DNA from: Leadbetterella sp964489955
GTDB taxonomy: Bacteria; Bacteroidota; Bacteroidia; Cytophagales; Spirosomataceae
Length of the DNA: 64,000 nucleotides
Assembly: GCA_964489955.1 (NCBI GenBank)
Contig: CAZBAV010000004.1
Location: 65,186-129,185, forward strand
Reading direction: 5' to 3'
The number at the start of each line of letters is the position of its first letter. The first letter of the stretch is position 1. Positions 35,101-42,363 of this stretch are shown here, one piece after another. The notes under the pieces are model-generated. The model did no database searches and was not told the DNA's origin. It saw only the letters and a program-made list of their open reading frames with translations. The translations under genes were made by a program, and so were the position numbers.

Positions 35101-35130
35101 AAAAAAAAGCCACATTTCAATTGCAGCTTT
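35101..35130 (-). terminator. Terminator downstream of trhO
   Basis: On the minus strand AAAGCTGCA and TGTGGCTTT pair over nine positions (two G-U pairs) around a 7-base loop, followed by five more Ts. It lies 11 bases after the trhO stop. Confidence 0.65.
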
Positions 35131-35141
35131 CTTCAACATTC

Positions 35142-36185
35142 TTATCGATTTTGGAATTTCTGTCGTAACGGATGGTCTTTTGCTTTGTTAAAGATCATTC
35201 TACCCTTATCTATTCCTTGACGAAGTATTTTTTGTTCATCCTCCGGTAGATCAACCACGCCTTTACATTCATCAGAACAACACCCTTTCATCTTCTCAGC
35301 ACAAGAGTCGCATTGGATAAATAGTAAATGGCATCCCTCATTTTTACAGTTAACATGTGTGTCAGCAGTTGTTCCACATTGATGACAATGTGCTATAACA
35401 TCTTCTGAAATTCGCTCACCCAGACGTTCATCAAATACAAAATTTTTACCAATAAACTTCACCGGAAGTTCTTGTTCTTTAGCTTTACGGGCGTATTCTA
35501 TAATGCCGCCTTCCACGTGATACACATTTTTAAAACCATTATGCAGCATATACGCACTTGCTTTTTCACAACGTATACCTCCCGTACAATACATTATAAT
35601 ATGCTTGTCTTTGTCCTCCTTAAGCATATCTACAGCCATGGGTAATTGCTCTCTGAAAGTATCAGAAGGCACTTCTATCGCGTTTTCAAAATGCCCAACT
35701 TCGTATTCGTAGTGATTACGCATATCTACAATAATGGTATCAGCCTGTGCCGATAATTCATTGTAATCTTTGGCTTTAAGATAAACACCTGTTTTAGATG
35801 GATCAAAATTAGGGTCATCTATTCCATCGGCTACAATCTTATTCCTGACCTTCATACGCAATACCCAAAACGACTTTCCGTCGTCATCAACTGCAATGTT
35901 TAAGCGAATGCCATTTAGGGCCTCGTCCGCTTGATACAAAAAGTCTTGAAACTGATTCACTTTAGAATCTGGTACAGATATTTGACCATTAATCCCTTCT
36001 TCAGCAATGTAAATTCTTCCAAATACTTGAATAGATTCAAATTTTTGATACAAAGAATCTCTAAATGCCTGAGGATTAGAAATTTTAAAATACTTGTAGA
36101 ATGAAATGGTAGTGCGAGGCTCCGTTTCCGCTAGCATGCGGGCTTTGAGCTCTTCATTCGAAATTCGGTTATGTAACACTGGCAC
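35142..36185 (-). CDS. trhO: tRNA uridine(34) hydroxylase (rhodanese-domain)
   Basis: The 347-aa protein matches TrhO (YceA family), which hydroxylates U34 of some tRNAs to form 5-hydroxyuridine. It has an N-terminal ferredoxin-like domain (ISFYKYFKI to KVRNKIVADGID), a rhodanese domain (residues 140-235) with catalytic Cys in IMYCTGGIRCEKA, and a C-terminal Cys-rich region (CHQCG, CDSC, CCSDEC) likely to bind metal. The start is GTG: codon at 36185 reads GTG, or the next GTG two codons on. A TATCTTTG -7 element lies 45 bases upstream. Confidence 0.93.
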   Translation of the reverse strand: MPVLHNRISNEELKARMLAETEPRTTISFYKYFKISNPQAFRDSLYQKFESIQVFGRIYIAEEGINGQISVPDSKVNQFQDFLYQADEALNGIRLNIAVDDDGKSFWVLRMKVRNKIVADGIDDPNFDPSKTGVYLKAKDYNELSAQADTIIVDMRNHYEYEVGHFENAIEVPSDTFREQLPMAVDMLKEDKDKHIIMYCTGGIRCEKASAYMLHNGFKNVYHVEGGIIEYARKAKEQELPVKFIGKNFVFDERLGERISEDVIAHCHQCGTTADTHVNCKNEGCHLLFIQCDSCAEKMKGCCSDECKGVVDLPEDEQKILRQGIDKGRMIFNKAKDHPLRQKFQNR

Positions 36186-36230
36186 GGTGAACTAACTTTT
36201 AAATCTGTGAAAAACTATATTATGAAAGCA

Positions 36231-36238
36231 CAAAGATA
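36231..36238 (-). promoter_or_regulatory. Candidate trhO -7 element TATCTTTG
   Basis: This is an exact TAnnTTTG match on the minus strand, 45 bases upstream of the GTG start at 36185. No clear -33 partner was seen. Confidence 0.45.
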
Positions 36239-36335
36239 AACAATACCCCACTTAAAGAGAAATGGAAACATGGAAACTTGTTTAGGGTAAAATAAGCGGC
36301 TAATAAATAAACTATTGTATTAGAAATTCTTTCAC

Positions 36336-36382
36336 AAAAAAGCCAACAAAACCTCTGGTTTAGCACCAAATGTCTTGTTGGC
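36336..36382 (-). terminator. Terminator downstream of trxB
   Basis: On the minus strand GCCAACAA (36382-36375) pairs with TTGTTGGC (36349-36342), with a smaller inner TGGT/ACCA stem, followed by TTTTTT. It begins 20 bases after the trxB stop. Confidence 0.75.
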
Positions 36383-36402
36383 ATTAATACTCTTTGCTTA
36401 GC

Positions 36403-37323
36403 TTAACCTTCTTTTTCCGCCAAATAACGTTCGGCATCTAAAGCCGCCATACAGCCCGTTCCCGCAGCAGTTACAGCTTGACGGTAAACGTTATCTTGAG
36501 CATCTCCACAAGCAAAAACTCCTTCTATGTTTGTACGTGTACTTCCTTTCTCAATGGTTATATAACCAGTTTCGTCAAGATTTAGATAATCTGCGAAAAT
36601 CTGGGTATTAGGTTGGTGTCCAATGGCCACAAAGAAACCATGAATATCTATTGTACTTTCTACTCCTGTCTTATTATTTTTAAGTCTAGCTCCTGTAACA
36701 CCTTCTCCGCCTAATACTTCCAAGGTTTCAGTATCAAACAAAATCTCAATATTGGGTGTATTTTTAACTCTATCCTGCATGATTTGCGAAGCACGGAACT
36801 CTCCTCTACGCACTAGCATAGTCACTTTATTACATAGTTTAGACAAATAATGAGCCTCTTCACAAGCCGTATCTCCAGCACCTACAATGGCCACATCTTT
36901 CCCCCTGTAAAAGAAACCATCACAAACGGCACAGGCAGAAACTCNNNNNNNNNNTAAACCAAGCCATTTTGCAGAAGCTCCGGTAGCAATAATTACTGTT
37001 TTAGCAATAATCTCTTTGTTTTCATCTATTATGACTTTATGGGCTAGCGGCGTAGAAAAATCTACTGAAGTAGCCAAACCATACCTGTTATCCAAGCCAA
37101 ACCTTTCGGCTTGCTTTCTCAGATCTTCCATCATGGCAGGTCCTTGGATGCCATCTGGATAACCAGGAAAGTTTTCTACGTCATTTGTTATTGTCAATTG
37201 ACCTCCGGGTTGCATACCTTGGTACATAACTGGTTTAAGACCCGCTCTTGATGCGTAAATAGCTGCTGTGTATCCTGCCGGGCCAGAGCCTAATATGAGG
37301 ACTTCTACTTTTTCTGTTGTCAT
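36403..37323 (-). CDS. trxB: Thioredoxin reductase (interrupted by an assembly gap)
   Basis: The enzyme reduces thioredoxin with NADPH through FAD. Visible motifs are the FAD site ILGSGPAGYTAAIYASRAG, GGQLTITNDVENFPG, the redox pair CAVC, the NADPH site VAIVGAGDTACEEAHYL and the C-terminal FACGDAQDNVYRQAVTAAGTG. Ten Ns at 36945-36954 leave four unknown residues between WLGL and VSACAVCDGF. Relatives have about ten residues here, so the real gap is probably about 28 bases and six codons are missing from the assembly; both sides remain in frame. The first base of ATG is 37323. Confidence 0.95.
   Translation of the reverse strand: MTTEKVEVLILGSGPAGYTAAIYASRAGLKPVMYQGMQPGGQLTITNDVENFPGYPDGIQGPAMMEDLRKQAERFGLDNRYGLATSVDFSTPLAHKVIIDENKEIIAKTVIIATGASAKWLGLXXXXVSACAVCDGFFYRGKDVAIVGAGDTACEEAHYLSKLCNKVTMLVRRGEFRASQIMQDRVKNTPNIEILFDTETLEVLGGEGVTGARLKNNKTGVESTIDIHGFFVAIGHQPNTQIFADYLNLDETGYITIEKGSTRTNIEGVFACGDAQDNVYRQAVTAAGTGCMAALDAERYLAEKEG
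36945..36954. other. Assembly gap of 10 Ns within trxB
   Basis: Bases 36945-36954 are N. The flanks belong to one trxB reading frame, so this is a scaffold gap, probably of arbitrary length. Confidence 1.
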
Positions 37324-37366
37324 TTGGTGTTAAATCTCTTACTAAAAACAAGGAATTTTTCGGCCG

Positions 37367-37378
37367 CAAAGTTCCAAA
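37367..37378 (-). promoter_or_regulatory. Candidate promoter element TTTGGAACTTTG upstream of trxB
   Basis: The same 12-mer occurs upstream of both PBP2 genes in this window. Here it ends 43 bases before the trxB ATG. Its second half, GAACTTTG, is a variant of TAnnTTTG. Confidence 0.4.
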
Positions 37379-37406
37379 GAAATTTTTACTTACGCCGTAA
37401 AACCAC

Positions 37407-39281
37407 CTATAAGATTTTAATTTCTATCCTGCGGTTCTGTTGGCGGTTTTGTTCCGTTGTATTAGCAACCTTAGGTTGACTTTTACCATAACCCTTGGCA
37501 ATCATCCTATTTTCTGGTATTCCTTGCTTTTTTAAATGCGTAACAACCGACCCCGCTCTTTTCTTAGATAGATCTAGATTTGAGGTCTCGTTTCCTACAT
37601 CATCTGTGTGCCCGGCTATTTCTATTTGTAAGTTAGCATTACGTCTCAGCATCTCTGTAAGTCTCTCAAGTTCAATCTCAGACTCTGGGCGTAATAGTGC
37701 AGAACCTGTATCAAAAAAAATATTCTTTAATTCTTCTTTACTTTCCTTTTCTATTCTGGTAAGAGATATGTCCATGTTTTTATTACCTGACTCCTTAGCG
37801 AAATCAAACTCCACACTCTTGAAAAAATATCCTGGACTTTCAAGGTAAATACGATACTTGCCATCCTCCGGCAATACAGCCATATAGTCTCCTTTCACCC
37901 GATCAGAGTAAAATTTAGATACTCTGGCTCCTGTTTTGATGTTTACTATTTCCACAGATGCATATAAAGGAAGATTCGTTTTTCCATCTATTAAATATCC
38001 TTTTACGTAATAAGTCTTATCAAATTTAGTACTTATCTCTTTAGGTACTTCAAATTTGTATATCTCTACTTTACCGTTTTTGTCTACCGAATAATAAGCT
38101 GTGGAACCATCGGCAGAAATAAATAAGCCAGATTCGTCATCTTTTGTATTGATAGGATAACCTAAGTTTACAGATTCTGCCCCAAAACCTATACTTATAT
38201 CCGTAATATAGACATCAAGATTCCCCATGCCGATTTTACCGTTAGAAGAATAAAAAAGTGAAGAGCCGTTGGCATGTATAAATGGAGTAACCTCGTCAGA
38301 TGGTGTATTAATCTTTGACCCTAGATTTATGGCAGGTTGCCATTTACCGTCATCACGGAGCTCACTCATCCACAAATCCTTCTTACCAAAACCATTAGGC
38401 CTTTCTGAAGAAAATATCAGCTTCCGCCCATCAGGTGATAAGGAAGGCTGGGAATCCCATTCCGGGGAGTTTACTTGTGGACCCAAATTTTCTGGCTCCG
38501 ACCACACACCACCTTCATTTCGGGTTATATATAGGTCACAATTCCCAAAAGCCAACTCCCTGCCACAAGAGGTAAAAACCATAGTTTTTCCGTCCGCGGA
38601 AATAGAAGAAGTACCTTCGTTATCTAACGTATTAATATTATTAGAGAAACCAGTAGGGGGAGTCCAGGCATTCCCATCAAATTTTGAGATATACAGGTTT
38701 TCATTATCATTTTCGTCTAAAACTGTGAATACCAAAGTAGCGTTATCCGCTGTAAGTACAGGGAAATATTGCTTGTTTTTTGCGTTAATGATGTCGGGTA
38801 ATCTTTCAGGCTTAATTTCTAAAGAATTACTCATTGCATTTATTCCAAATTCACATCTCTTTAGCTGTTCTGTAAGTTGTTGATAAATTTTAGAATCCTT
38901 TTTTGCATACTTTAAGGCTACTGAAAGGTGTTTTTGGGCTGTAGTAAAATCATTCTTTTCTAAAGCTCGTGTACCCAAATACGCATAAGCTTGGGGAAAC
39001 TGAACTGTATCTATATCAAATGCAATAGTTTTTTTGTAATATTCTTCGGCTGTTTTAGTATTTCTAAAAGACTCATATATTTGAGCAACCCGCATATAAG
39101 CAACTTGTGACGAACTGTCTTTCTGGAAGTACTTTTCAAAATAATTTAAAGCTTGCGGATAATTACGAAGTTTAAACTCCTTCTGCCCCTGATCTAAAAA
39201 AAAGAGTGCCCTCTTATCCTGGGCAAAAGAGACACTAATCACCATTATAAAAGCTAAAGTGGCTAGAATCTTTCTGTGCAT
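37407..39281 (-). CDS. PorE-like protein: TPR, PD40 propeller, carboxypeptidase-regulatory-like and OmpA C-terminal domains
   Basis: The 624-aa exported protein (signal ending SVSFAQ) has, in order, TPR repeats (residues 22-150, QAYAYLGTRALEKNDFTTAQ), a PD40/WD40-like propeller (about 165-400; repeated SADGKTMVF, SPDGRKLIF, HANGSSLFYSS, SADGSTAYYS), a CarboxypepD_reg-like sandwich (410-500) and an OmpA peptidoglycan-binding domain (515-624; FDTGSALLRPES, IAGHTDDVGNE, NRRIEIKIL). This is the domain order of PorE, a type IX secretion component that links the machine to peptidoglycan. Other Bacteroidota OmpA proteins share the layout, so the role is probable, not certain. It is convergent to no gene and divergent from hemJ. 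Confidence 0.8.
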   Translation of the reverse strand: MHRKILATLAFIMVISVSFAQDKRALFFLDQGQKEFKLRNYPQALNYFEKYFQKDSSSQVAYMRVAQIYESFRNTKTAEEYYKKTIAFDIDTVQFPQAYAYLGTRALEKNDFTTAQKHLSVALKYAKKDSKIYQQLTEQLKRCEFGINAMSNSLEIKPERLPDIINAKNKQYFPVLTADNATLVFTVLDENDNENLYISKFDGNAWTPPTGFSNNINTLDNEGTSSISADGKTMVFTSCGRELAFGNCDLYITRNEGGVWSEPENLGPQVNSPEWDSQPSLSPDGRKLIFSSERPNGFGKKDLWMSELRDDGKWQPAINLGSKINTPSDEVTPFIHANGSSLFYSSNGKIGMGNLDVYITDISIGFGAESVNLGYPINTKDDESGLFISADGSTAYYSVDKNGKVEIYKFEVPKEISTKFDKTYYVKGYLIDGKTNLPLYASVEIVNIKTGARVSKFYSDRVKGDYMAVLPEDGKYRIYLESPGYFFKSVEFDFAKESGNKNMDISLTRIEKESKEELKNIFFDTGSALLRPESEIELERLTEMLRRNANLQIEIAGHTDDVGNETSNLDLSKKRAGSVVTHLKKQGIPENRMIAKGYGKSQPKVANTTEQNRQQNRRIEIKIL

Positions 39282-39330
39282 AATTAATTATTAAATTGGT
39301 GTTTTAACACAAACGAAAAAGAAATCGTAT

Positions 39331-39338
39331 TATTTTTG
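39331..39338 (+). promoter_or_regulatory. Candidate hemJ -7 element TATTTTTG
   Basis: This is an exact TAnnTTTG match ending 20 bases before the hemJ ATG at 39359. Confidence 0.5.
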
Positions 39339-39358
39339 GAGCAAAGTTAGGGCATTTC

Positions 39359-39904
39359 ATGGCGGAATATTACGGTTATTTTAAAGCGTTTCATATTGTA
39401 GGTTTTGTTTCTTGGTTTTCAGGATTGTTTTATCTTGTCCGGATGTTTGTTTATCACGCAGAAGCCTCCGACAAACCAGAATCCATAAGGGAAGACTGGA
39501 AAAGGCAGTTTAGCCTAATGCAATGGCGTGTATATAAAATGATAGCAACACCAGCTATGGTTATTACCTGGCTATGTGGCTTGTCTATGATTGCCATTAA
39601 CCCAGCTATTTTGCAAAGTACCTGGATGCACATAAAATTAACTCTTTTGGTTCTTTTAGTCCTTTATCATTTCTATTGTAAATCTATTATTATAAGGCAA
39701 GAAAGTGGTATAGACAAAGGCACATCCATAAACTATAGGCTCCTTAATGAGCTTCCAACACTTTTCTTGGTAGCCATTGTACTTTTAGCTGTGCTTCGTG
39801 ATTTACAGGATTTTGTTAAACTATTTATAGGCATTCTTATTTTTGGCTTTCTATTATTTACTTTCGTTAAGTGGTATAAACGGCTTCGAGAAAAAAAATC
39901 TTGA
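39359..39904 (+). CDS. hemJ: HemJ-type protoporphyrinogen IX oxidase (membrane)
   Basis: The 181-aa integral membrane protein has four or five helices and the HemJ/CopD-like signature YYGYFKAFHIVGFVSWFSGLFYLVRMFVYH, whose two histidines (His12, His31) are likely haem ligands, followed by QWRVYKMIATPAMVITWLCG and WMHIKLTLLVLLVLYHFYC. HemJ oxidises protoporphyrinogen IX to protoporphyrin IX in haem synthesis. It is divergent from the PorE-like gene and appears monocistronic. Confidence 0.9.
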   Translation: MAEYYGYFKAFHIVGFVSWFSGLFYLVRMFVYHAEASDKPESIREDWKRQFSLMQWRVYKMIATPAMVITWLCGLSMIAINPAILQSTWMHIKLTLLVLLVLYHFYCKSIIIRQESGIDKGTSINYRLLNELPTLFLVAIVLLAVLRDLQDFVKLFIGILIFGFLLFTFVKWYKRLREKKS

Positions 39905-40133
39905 ATCAATGCCCCTTTTCGCAGGCAAGGCTATCCTAGGACTCTTTTAAAGCAAGCTTTAAATTAAGCTTTATACATTTATAATACTATGAAGGTGTGT
40001 GCCGATAATAACACCAAAAATAGCTTTGATAGATATCCATATTATTCAAATGTGTACTCTATTGTATAGTTTAGACATATTGCTCCTAATCAAGCCATGA
40101 AATAAATTTTTGTAAGAAGATTTACAATACTGG

Positions 40134-40151
40134 TATTTTTTTGGAACTTTG
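40134..40151 (+). promoter_or_regulatory. Promoter-proximal 18-mer of the first PBP2 gene
   Basis: TATTTTTTTGGAACTTTG ends 23 bases before the ATG at 40175. The identical 18-mer ends 21 bases before the second PBP2 gene. The GAACTTTG end resembles the -7 box. Confidence 0.45.
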
Positions 40152-40174
40152 CATTTTTATTTCACACGTACTAA

Positions 40175-42010
40175 ATGCTAGAGACGAGAAAGCTTCCTAT
40201 ATTAATTTTTGTATATTCAATCGGGTTTATATTCCTGATACGCTTATTTTATCTTCAAAATATAGATAAAAATTATCGATCTATAGACGCCTTAAACTCT
40301 GTCAGAAAAGTTGTAAGCATTCCTTTACGAGGACAAATATATGATCGTGAAGGCAAGCTCATTGTGGCTAATGAAGAGGTTTATGATATGTATATTACAC
40401 CTAAGAAAGTGTTGCCTTTTGACACGGTTACCTTTTCTTCATTATTTGGTGTGGACAAAAAGTACATAGATTCCATAAAAAACATCGCCAGCGAGTATTC
40501 TATTATAAGACCGTCTATATTTCTACGTCAATTGTCTAAAGAAGAATATGCCAGTGTAATAGATGCTATGGTGCAGTACCCTGGTTTCCATTTTGAACAA
40601 TCTTTCTTTAGGACCTATCCCGGTAACACTTTAGCTAACGCCTTAGGCTATATTGGTGAAATACCAAATGACCAATGGGCAAATCAAGAAACCGAATATT
40701 ATCGAAAGGGTGATTATATTGGCCGCTCCGGCTTAGAAAAATATTATGAGTTAGACTTAAGAGGTACAAGGGGCACCAAGATGGTGCTTATGAATTCCAA
40801 AGGAGAGGAGAAGGGACGATTTGAAGATGGAAAAAGGGATACAACCGAAGTTATAGGCAGTAATCTCTACACGTATGTAGATTTAGGTGTTCAACAATTA
40901 GCCGACTCTTTGTTTCAAGGCAAGGTTGGAGCGGTAGTGGCCATTGAACCTAAAACGGGTGGCATCATTGCTATTGGTTCATATCCCACTTATAATCCTG
41001 CTTTGCTATCAGGGAGAAATTTTTCCAAAAACTATTCAGCTCTTACAAAAGACCCTGATAGGCCGCTTAATAACCGCCCTATTTCAGCATTTTATAGACC
41101 TGGTTCTACTTTCAAGCTAGTGCAGGCTGCAATAGGATTGGGAGATGGTGTGATTACTCCGGCTACTTCATTTACAGGTGCACCGAGTAAACTTAGTGTA
41201 CATAGTGGCGGAGAAACCGCAAACTTGTATGTGGCAATTCAAAAGTCCAGTAATCCCTATTTTGATAATGTTTTAAGGAAGATAGTACATAACAATTCTG
41301 AGACAAATGCTGCAAAACAGGTAAAACTGGGCATTATTAATTGGAATAAGCAGATAATTAAATTTGGTTTCGGGACCCAATTGGGCATTGACCTTCCAAG
41401 TGAAACAAAAGGAGTTATTCCAAACGCCGAATCTTATGATAAGACCTACGGAGTTGGAGAATGGCGATATTCAACCATATACTCTATTAGCATAGGTGAA
41501 GGAGAGTATGGGGTTAATGTACTAAAACTGGCAAACATGGCTGCTGTTTTTGCTAATAGAGGATATTGGCTTACCCCACACTTGGTAAGAAATGTGGGTA
41601 TAAGTCCTGAAACGGGTAAAAAAGTACCCGTGGTAAAGCACAGTACAGACATACCTAGCCGCCATTTTGAAGAAGTGGTGAAAGGAATGGAAATGGTGGT
41701 ACAGTCTGGTACTGGCCGTGCTTCACAAATAAAGGATGTAGCCGTTTGTGGTAAAACAGGAACATCACAAAATGCAAAGGGGAAAGACCATGCAATTTTT
41801 ATAGCTTTTGCTCCTAAAGATGACCCCAAAATAGCAATAGCAGTAGTTGTTGAAAACGGTGGTTTTGGCGGTGTGGCTTCGGCTCCGATAGCAGGTTTAC
41901 TTATGGAAAAATTCATCAAAGGAAAACATGGGCGTGAAGCATATAAGCAGCAAGTAATGAACACACGCTACGTTACGGTTGCTGGAAGATCAGCCAGTTC
42001 AATACAGTAA
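40175..42010 (+). CDS. mrdA: Penicillin-binding protein 2 (elongasome transpeptidase), first tandem copy
   Basis: The 611-aa class B PBP cross-links peptidoglycan in the lateral wall together with RodA. It has one N-terminal membrane helix (ILIFVYSIGFIFLIRLFYL), the PBP dimerisation domain (VSIPLRGQIYDREGKLIVAN, NALGYIGEI, GRSGLEKYYELDLRG) and a transpeptidase domain with nucleophile Ser311 in RPGSTFKL, KSSNPYF (SxN) and CGKTGTSQN (KTG). All catalytic motifs are intact. A near-identical-length paralogue starts 353 bases downstream, before rodA. mreBCD, usual upstream neighbours in the phylum, are absent here. Confidence 0.95.
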   Translation: MLETRKLPILIFVYSIGFIFLIRLFYLQNIDKNYRSIDALNSVRKVVSIPLRGQIYDREGKLIVANEEVYDMYITPKKVLPFDTVTFSSLFGVDKKYIDSIKNIASEYSIIRPSIFLRQLSKEEYASVIDAMVQYPGFHFEQSFFRTYPGNTLANALGYIGEIPNDQWANQETEYYRKGDYIGRSGLEKYYELDLRGTRGTKMVLMNSKGEEKGRFEDGKRDTTEVIGSNLYTYVDLGVQQLADSLFQGKVGAVVAIEPKTGGIIAIGSYPTYNPALLSGRNFSKNYSALTKDPDRPLNNRPISAFYRPGSTFKLVQAAIGLGDGVITPATSFTGAPSKLSVHSGGETANLYVAIQKSSNPYFDNVLRKIVHNNSETNAAKQVKLGIINWNKQIIKFGFGTQLGIDLPSETKGVIPNAESYDKTYGVGEWRYSTIYSISIGEGEYGVNVLKLANMAAVFANRGYWLTPHLVRNVGISPETGKKVPVVKHSTDIPSRHFEEVVKGMEMVVQSGTGRASQIKDVAVCGKTGTSQNAKGKDHAIFIAFAPKDDPKIAIAVVVENGGFGGVASAPIAGLLMEKFIKGKHGREAYKQQVMNTRYVTVAGRSASSIQ

Positions 42011-42363
42011 TTGTTAGATTTTGTACTGTATTTAACTGTTTTAAATAGTATAACGATGGGGAAAGTTTGATATATTGTAGGTGATGTAACTACTTGGCTA
42101 GATAATACTATGTAGTGGATTTAGTTTATTTGCAATGTAAATTCAGGATAGATTTATTAAAAAAAACTGTAGAAATAGACACTTTTGTTAAATCTATCAG
42201 CATACTATACTTGCAGTACCTAAGCACTGACCACAAAAAACTATAAATGAATTATTTAAATCATTTATCATAGTATTTCTTCATCCTCGAAAATAATCTT
42301 ACTAATGCAGTAATACAATGCTAATATTTTTTTGGAACTTTGTATTTCATCCCGAATGTGCTA
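42011..42363 (+). other. 353-base gap between the two PBP2 genes
   Basis: It is AT-rich, with no open frame that looks like a gene, no tRNA and no clear terminator. Only its last 40 bases (18-mer at 42325-42342 and the start context) resemble the sequence upstream of the first PBP2 gene. The rest shows no remnant of mreD or of a mobile element that I can recognise. Confidence 0.6.
42325..42342 (+). promoter_or_regulatory. Promoter-proximal 18-mer of the second PBP2 gene
   Basis: TATTTTTTTGGAACTTTG is identical to the element before the first copy and has nearly the same distance to the start codon. The duplication therefore included the promoter region, so the second copy and rodA can be transcribed independently. 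Confidence 0.45.

Noticed and set aside
36403..37323. trxB as a pseudogene
   Set aside because: The frame is intact on both sides of the Ns and all motifs are present; the break is an assembly gap.
38269..38883. 204-codon open frame antisense to the PorE-like gene
   Set aside because: Composition reflects the complementary strand of the PD40 region; no recognisable domain or promoter.
40134..40156. TTTGGAACTTTGCA as a sigma-54 -24/-12 promoter
   Set aside because: GG and GC are only six bases apart; sigma-54 promoters need about ten.
42011..42363. Remnant of mreD or a mobile element between the PBP2 genes
   Set aside because: No translated fragment or terminal inverted repeats could be recognised.
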